Below, piece by piece: positions 59,815-64,000 of a stretch of DNA of 64,000 nucleotides; the first letter of the stretch is position 1; each line of letters opens with the position of its first letter. The notes beneath the pieces were generated by a model, which had not been told where the DNA came from, made no database searches, and worked only from the letters and a program-made list of their open reading frames with translations. The stretch covers positions 81,123 to 145,122 of the forward strand of contig NZ_JANKMS010000014.1 in assembly GCF_024649945.1 (NCBI RefSeq), in the 5' to 3' direction. The DNA is from Flavobacterium panacis (GTDB lineage Bacteria; Bacteroidota; Bacteroidia; Flavobacteriales; Flavobacteriaceae). A program made the translations under genes and the position numbers.

Positions 59815-61176
59815 TTATATATTAAAAAAAATCTGAAATAAATTCGTGTTAATGTTTGGTGTTGAGTAGTTTATGTTTGCTTTGTGCAATGTCAAAATCC
59901 TTTGTACGATTCTTAAACCAAGTCCGAAGCCTGAAGTTCCTTGAGAATTTTTACCACGCATGAAAGGCTGGAAAAGATTCTTTTGCTCTTCTTCACTTAA
60001 AGTTTCTCCTGTATTCGAAACTGATACAATGAGGTGATAACGGTCTGTACTTATTTTTACTTTCGCTTGTTTATTATCTGAATAAACGCAGGCATTTTTT
60101 AAAACATTACCTAAAGCAATTTCTAAGAGATTTTTATTTCCTTTTATTTCTAAAGCGGTATCAAGATCTTCACTTTCTTCCATTTCGAATAAAATCACAA
60201 AATCAGGAAAAGATTTGTTTATCTTTTCTATAGAAGAAAATAAAATTTCATCTATTCTTTGAATTTCATGGTTTTCCGCTTCACGACTATCAATTTTAGA
60301 AAGAATCAATAAAGAATTGATCAACTCACTTAAATGATTGACATCTGCTAATATCGTATTTAAGAATGAACGATTTTTAGGTTTAAGGTCAGGATCGGCA
60401 ACAGCATTTTCAATCTGTGAAGTCATTCTAGAAAGCGGTGTTCGCAATTCGTGAGAAGCGTGTGCCGTAAATTCCTTTTGTTTTTGATACGAAATTTCAA
60501 TTCGATCCATCATGAAGTTAAACTCGTCCGCAATCAAATCGACTTCATTTTTAGTGCTTTTCGATTCAATTCTTGTATCAAGATTATTTTCGTTTATGTT
60601 TTTTATTTTCTGATGAAAAGCATTTAACGGATTCATTACTTTTTTAACCGTAATAGAGGTAATAACCCAGCACAAACAGGTAAAGAAAATATAAGAAACA
60701 ATTAAGGTATAACGTAAAAAGAGCAGTTTCTTTTTACCATAATCATCAGTTGCTGATATCAAGGCATAGAAATCCTTGTCGTTAGTATCATAAAAAACGC
60801 CATAAACTTCGTAGTCTCCTTGTTGCTTAAAAAAGGTTTTGTTCTTTTTTAAGTATTTTAAATCATCAACAGACCAATTGATTTTTGCATCATCAATGCT
60901 GCTGTAAATCAGTTTATAATTAGAGTCAAAAACCAAAGTTTTCTCGTCATACAATTTATTAATAGAATTTTGATCAATTATTTTTAAAAGCTGATTATCG
61001 ACCTGTTTTACATTCACTAATAGTTTTATATTAGACAATGCTTTTATTTCCAGTCGATCGCGAAATTCTTCTTTTCGATAATTAGAATATAAAATGAATA
61101 TCACTGTAGAGGCCAATCCAAAAAGGATGGTAAACAATAAACTTACTAAAAGTGATATCCGATTTTTTAATGTCAT
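59815..61176 (-). CDS. Sensor histidine kinase for metal efflux
   Basis: A 453-residue membrane kinase: two membrane segments (about 9-31 and 156-176) around a periplasmic sensor of about 120 residues, HAMP domain, phospho-acceptor His in HASHELRTPL, and GHKL ATPase ending with GFGLGLRI. It overlaps the response regulator by four bases. It lies just upstream of czcCBA and so probably senses a metal, like CzcS/CusS; the periplasmic domain shows no obvious His cluster. Confidence 0.93.
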   Translation of the reverse strand: MTLKNRISLLVSLLFTILFGLASTVIFILYSNYRKEEFRDRLEIKALSNIKLLVNVKQVDNQLLKIIDQNSINKLYDEKTLVFDSNYKLIYSSIDDAKINWSVDDLKYLKKNKTFFKQQGDYEVYGVFYDTNDKDFYALISATDDYGKKKLLFLRYTLIVSYIFFTCLCWVITSITVKKVMNPLNAFHQKIKNINENNLDTRIESKSTKNEVDLIADEFNFMMDRIEISYQKQKEFTAHASHELRTPLSRMTSQIENAVADPDLKPKNRSFLNTILADVNHLSELINSLLILSKIDSREAENHEIQRIDEILFSSIEKINKSFPDFVILFEMEESEDLDTALEIKGNKNLLEIALGNVLKNACVYSDNKQAKVKISTDRYHLIVSVSNTGETLSEEEQKNLFQPFMRGKNSQGTSGFGLGLRIVQRILTLHKANINYSTPNINTNLFQIFFNI

Positions 61177-61853
61177 TCTTGATCGCTTAAGTAATATCCG
61201 TAACCTACTTTGGTACGAATAAGTTTTGTTTCATGGTCTTTGTCAATCTTTTTTCTAAGAAAGTTAATGTAAACTTCAATAGTATTTTGATTGGTTTCAA
61301 TATGATAATCCCAAAGTTTTTCGGCAATGAATTGTTTGGAAAGAACTTTTCCTTTGGCATGAGCTAGAATAAGAATAAGTTTGAATTCTTTTGGAGTAAG
61401 TTTAATTTCTTCTCCAGATCTAACGACTTTCATTTCTTCTTCAAAAATTTGAAGATCATTAATTGTTATTTTATTTTCTACTTGCTGTGGAACATCTTTT
61501 CTTCTCAAAAGAGATTGTGCTCTGGCGAACAATTCATCAAAATGAAAAGGTTTTACTAAATAATCATCTGCGCCATTATCAAAAGAAGATAATTTATCTT
61601 CAATTTCGCTAAAAGCAGTCAGCATAATAATAGGAGTTTTTTTGTCGATTTCTCGAATTCCTTTACAGACATCGATTCCGTTGGTTCCAGGAACGTTAAT
61701 ATCGAGAACAATCAAATCATATTCGTACGGAAAATACTTTTTCAATAATAATGATCCATCATAATAAGGAATGCACTCGAAACCTTTTGAAGTAAAGAAT
61801 GTTGAAATTTCTTTTGATAAAGTAAAGTCGTCTTCGAGTAGTAGTATTTTCAT
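61173..61853 (-). CDS. OmpR/PhoB-family response regulator for metal efflux
   Basis: A 226-residue regulator: receiver domain with Asp51 (LIVLDINVPG), Lys in LVKPF, and a winged-helix DNA-binding domain (about 128-224) with ELTPKEFKL-type and YINFLRKKID motifs. First gene of the regulator-kinase pair; four-base overlap with the kinase. Its likely operator is the direct-repeat array at 59770-59810. Confidence 0.95.
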   Translation of the reverse strand: MKILLLEDDFTLSKEISTFFTSKGFECIPYYDGSLLLKKYFPYEYDLIVLDINVPGTNGIDVCKGIREIDKKTPIIMLTAFSEIEDKLSSFDNGADDYLVKPFHFDELFARAQSLLRRKDVPQQVENKITINDLQIFEEEMKVVRSGEEIKLTPKEFKLILILAHAKGKVLSKQFIAEKLWDYHIETNQNTIEVYINFLRKKIDKDHETKLIRTKVGYGYYLSDQE

Positions 61854-61868
61854 GTAGGACTGATTATT

Positions 61869-61899
61869 TGTAAATCCGATTTAAAAAATCGGATTTACA
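61869..61899. promoter_or_regulatory. Perfect 14-base inverted repeat before the response regulator
   Basis: TGTAAATCCGATTT / AAATCGGATTTACA with a three-base spacer, 16 bases before the regulator start and 14 beyond the stop of the upstream peptidase gene. On the minus strand no T-run follows, so it is a poor terminator; it could be an operator, an RNA hairpin or both. Confidence 0.6.
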
Positions 61900-61912
61900 T
61901 TAAAGATACATC

Positions 61913-63001
61913 TTATTTAAAATAAGAGAAAGTTTCATTGTTTTCAATTTTCAATAAAGCTTCATAAATAAGTTCAATAACATTTTCAACATCATCTCGA
62001 TGAACCATTTCTACAGTTGTATGCATATAACGCAAAGGAAGCGAAATTAATGCAGACGGAACACCGCCGTTACTATAAGCAAAAGCATCTGTATCTGTAC
62101 CTGTCGCACGAGATGTCGCATGTCTTTGAAATGGAATTTTTTTCTCCTCAGCCGTATCTACAATTAAATCACGCAGTTTGTTTTGAATCGCAGGAGAATA
62201 ACCAATAACAGGACCTTTTCCCATTTTCAGGTCACCTTCCACTTTTTTGTCAATCATTGGCGTAGTAGTATCGTGGCAGACATCAGTTACGATGGCAACA
62301 TTCGGTTTTATACGGTGTGCAATCATTTCGGCACCGCGAAGACCAATTTCTTCTTGAACAGAATTTACGATGTATAATCCAAAAGGAAGTTTTTTATTGT
62401 TCTCTTTTAATAATCGCGCGACTTCAGCAATCATGAAACCACCCATTCTATTGTCAATCGCACGGCAAACAAATTTGTTTTCGTTTAAAATCATAAATTC
62501 ATCAGGATAAGTAATCACACATCCAACGTGAACTCCTAAAGCTTCAACTTGCTCTTTATTTTCGCAGCCTAAATCAATAAATATATTGCTTAATTTAGGG
62601 ATTTCTTCCTTATCACGTAAACGAGTATGAATAGCCGGCCATCCAAAAACACCTTTTACAATTCCGTTTTTAGTATGAATGTTAACTCTTTTAGAAGGCG
62701 CAATCTGATGATCAGAACCACCATTTCTAATAACGTAGATTAAACCATCTTCAGTGATATAGTTTACATACCAAGAAATTTCATCAGCATGTCCTTCAAT
62801 AACAACCTTATAAGGAGCATCAGGATTAATGACACCAACAGCAGTTCCATAAGTGTCCGTTATAAAAGTGTCAACATAAGGTTTTAAATAGTCCATCCAA
62901 AGTTTCTGGCCTTCACTTTCGTAACCAGTAGGAGAAGCGTTATTTAGGTAGCTTTCTAAGAATGCTATAGAAGTATCTTTTAAGATAGAATTTGTGCTCA
63001 T
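61913..63001 (-). CDS. M42-family aminopeptidase
   Basis: A 362-residue metallopeptidase of the glutamyl aminopeptidase/TET group. Two-metal-site motifs: VVIEGHADEISW (about residues 70-80), VCRAIDNRMGG, VQEEIGLRGA and VTDVCHDT. These cytosolic enzymes form large tetrahedral assemblies and trim peptides. Divergent from the DUF4294 gene. Confidence 0.92.
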   Translation of the reverse strand: MSTNSILKDTSIAFLESYLNNASPTGYESEGQKLWMDYLKPYVDTFITDTYGTAVGVINPDAPYKVVIEGHADEISWYVNYITEDGLIYVIRNGGSDHQIAPSKRVNIHTKNGIVKGVFGWPAIHTRLRDKEEIPKLSNIFIDLGCENKEQVEALGVHVGCVITYPDEFMILNENKFVCRAIDNRMGGFMIAEVARLLKENNKKLPFGLYIVNSVQEEIGLRGAEMIAHRIKPNVAIVTDVCHDTTTPMIDKKVEGDLKMGKGPVIGYSPAIQNKLRDLIVDTAEEKKIPFQRHATSRATGTDTDAFAYSNGGVPSALISLPLRYMHTTVEMVHRDDVENVIELIYEALLKIENNETFSYFK

Positions 63002-63024
63002 AAAAATATTTTTCCGCTAAAATA

Positions 63025-63032
63025 TAAATTTG
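63025..63032 (+). promoter_or_regulatory. -7 promoter element of the DUF4294 gene
   Basis: TAAATTTG, a perfect TAnnTTTG, 51 bases before the ATG at 63083. Confidence 0.5.
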
Positions 63033-63082
63033 GTATCAGAGTTGTGTATAAATATATAATTTTACATTTAAATTATGATTCG

Positions 63083-63766
63083 ATGAGACTAACCACCTTT
63101 ATTTTATTTATACTATTTATTTCCTTTAATTCCAATGCCCAAGTTACTCCAAAAGAGAATGAACAAATGGGGTATATACTAACAGAACAAGATTCTATTT
63201 TAAACGACACTATCCAGTTGCCAGAGATAATTATATCAAAGGGTGAAAAGATGAATCCGGAAGAGTTAAAACAATTTCAGATTCTTCAGAACAGAGTGTA
63301 TAAAGTATATCCGTATGCTAAATTGGCTTCAGAAAGGCTGACAGCATTAAATAATGGAATGGCACGTTTAAAAACAAGTCGTGAAAAGAAAAAATACTTT
63401 AAAATAGTAGAAGATTATTTGAACAATGAATTTGAACAAAGACTTAAAAAGCTTTCCAGAAAGCAAGGACAAATTTTAGTCAAGTTAATTCATCGTCAAA
63501 CTGGAATCACAACCTATGAATTGATAAAAACATTAAAAAGCGGATTTAAAGCGTTTGTTTCTAATACAACGGCAAATTTATTTGATATAAGTTTAAAAAC
63601 AGAATACAAACCTTACGATGTGAATGAAGACTATTTAATTGAAACAATTTTAGTCAGAGCATTTGAGTCAGGTCGTTTGGTAAATCAAAAATCTGCTAAT
63701 CCTGTGGATTATGATGATTTGTCAAATAGGTGGCAGCAGAGAGCAAAGGAATTAAATAAAAAGTGA
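63083..63766 (+). CDS. DUF4294 exported protein
   Basis: 227 residues from MRLTTFILFI, chosen because it begins a clean signal peptide (1-20, ending NSNAQ); a start 13 codons upstream is possible but adds an unlike stretch. The central RVYKVYPYAKLASERLT and the QGQILVKLIHRQTGITTYEL segment are the DUF4294 signatures. This family is widespread in Bacteroidota; function unknown. Confidence 0.85.
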   Translation: MRLTTFILFILFISFNSNAQVTPKENEQMGYILTEQDSILNDTIQLPEIIISKGEKMNPEELKQFQILQNRVYKVYPYAKLASERLTALNNGMARLKTSREKKKYFKIVEDYLNNEFEQRLKKLSRKQGQILVKLIHRQTGITTYELIKTLKSGFKAFVSNTTANLFDISLKTEYKPYDVNEDYLIETILVRAFESGRLVNQKSANPVDYDDLSNRWQQRAKELNKK

Positions 63767-63784
63767 TCATACTATATAGTATAT

Positions 63785-63823
63785 AACCCGACAGTTTTTT
63801 AAACCTGTCGGGTTCGTTTTTTT
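63785..63823 (+). terminator. Terminator of the DUF4294 gene
   Basis: Perfect ten-base stem AACCCGACAG / CTGTCGGGTT, ten-base loop, then CGTTTTTTT. Confidence 0.9.
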
Positions 63824-63925
63824 ATATACATATAATATATAATAAGTGAGGCGAATTATGCTGAGTGCAGCGAAGCCTTCAAGTTTTGAATTTGAAATTT
63901 AAATATTGGAATTTCGTTAATTATT

Positions 63926-64000
63926 AGGAGCCATTTCCCGCTATGCGCTTCAATCTTTTGTTTTGAACCCCAAAACAAAAGGATTTCCGCTTCTATCGGG
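63926..64000. repeat. Partial 'tttcccgctatgcgctt' dispersed repeat at the window edge
   Basis: Inner arms CTTTTGTTTTG (63955-63965) and CAAAACAAAAG (63971-63981), with CCCG (63937-63940) pairing with CGGG at the very end. It looks like the structured intergenic element that recurs in Flavobacterium genomes. It is cut by the window end. Between 63824 and 63925 no gene is seen. Confidence 0.6.

Overview
The window looks like a chromosomal segment of a Flavobacterium or close relative (Bacteroidota, Flavobacteriia). It is AT-rich and carries gliding-motility genes gldF and gldG, a TonB-dependent receptor, many proteins with Bacteroidota-type signal peptides, a Lhr-type DNA-repair cluster and TAnnTTTG promoter elements. 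No phage, plasmid, insertion sequence, CRISPR array, rRNA or tRNA was recognised.

Region 1 (1-13.9 kb) is a nitrous-oxide respiration island. On the plus strand lie a cytochrome c, clade II nosZ, a NosL domain fused to a membrane domain, nosD, nosF, nosY and a truncated globin. Divergent to it are an OprC/NosA-like copper receptor, a Met/His-rich lipoprotein and a small Cys-rich protein. NAD genes nadA-nadB lead into a partial RIC-type Fe-S repair gene. A Crp/Fnr regulator closes the island. Three perfect TGAT-N4-ATCA boxes occur, with TAnnTTTG-like elements exactly 22 bases away in four directions. This suggests one Fnr-type regulon covering N2O reduction, copper supply, Fe-S repair and possibly a small RNA between the globin and the regulator.

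Region 2 (14-25.2 kb) holds an MscS channel, small membrane genes, an HxlR regulator, a stressosome operon (rsbR, rsbS, rsbT, an RsbT-phosphatase fusion and a PAS histidine kinase), and a LytS/LytTR two-component pair.

Region 3 (25.4-33.6 kb) holds a four-gene cluster of unknown function (secreted Hcp-like protein, two membrane proteins, lipoprotein), then a divalent-metal RND efflux locus whose pump is fused to its TolC-type channel.

Region 4 (33.6-48.2 kb) holds a long nested inverted repeat, the four-gene exonuclease/ligase/helicase/phosphoesterase repair operon, a DsbA-like protein, dnaN, gldG-gldF, a SAM hydrolase and a PhoH ATPase.

Region 5 (48.2-64 kb) holds a HAD phosphatase, purC, a GH26 glycanase, two secreted ankyrin proteins made by local duplication, a second RND metal efflux operon with its two-component system and a clear direct-repeat operator, an M42 peptidase and a DUF4294 protein. 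Intergenic repeats typical of flavobacterial genomes occur near 17.8, 33.7, 41.2, 49.8 and 63.9 kb.
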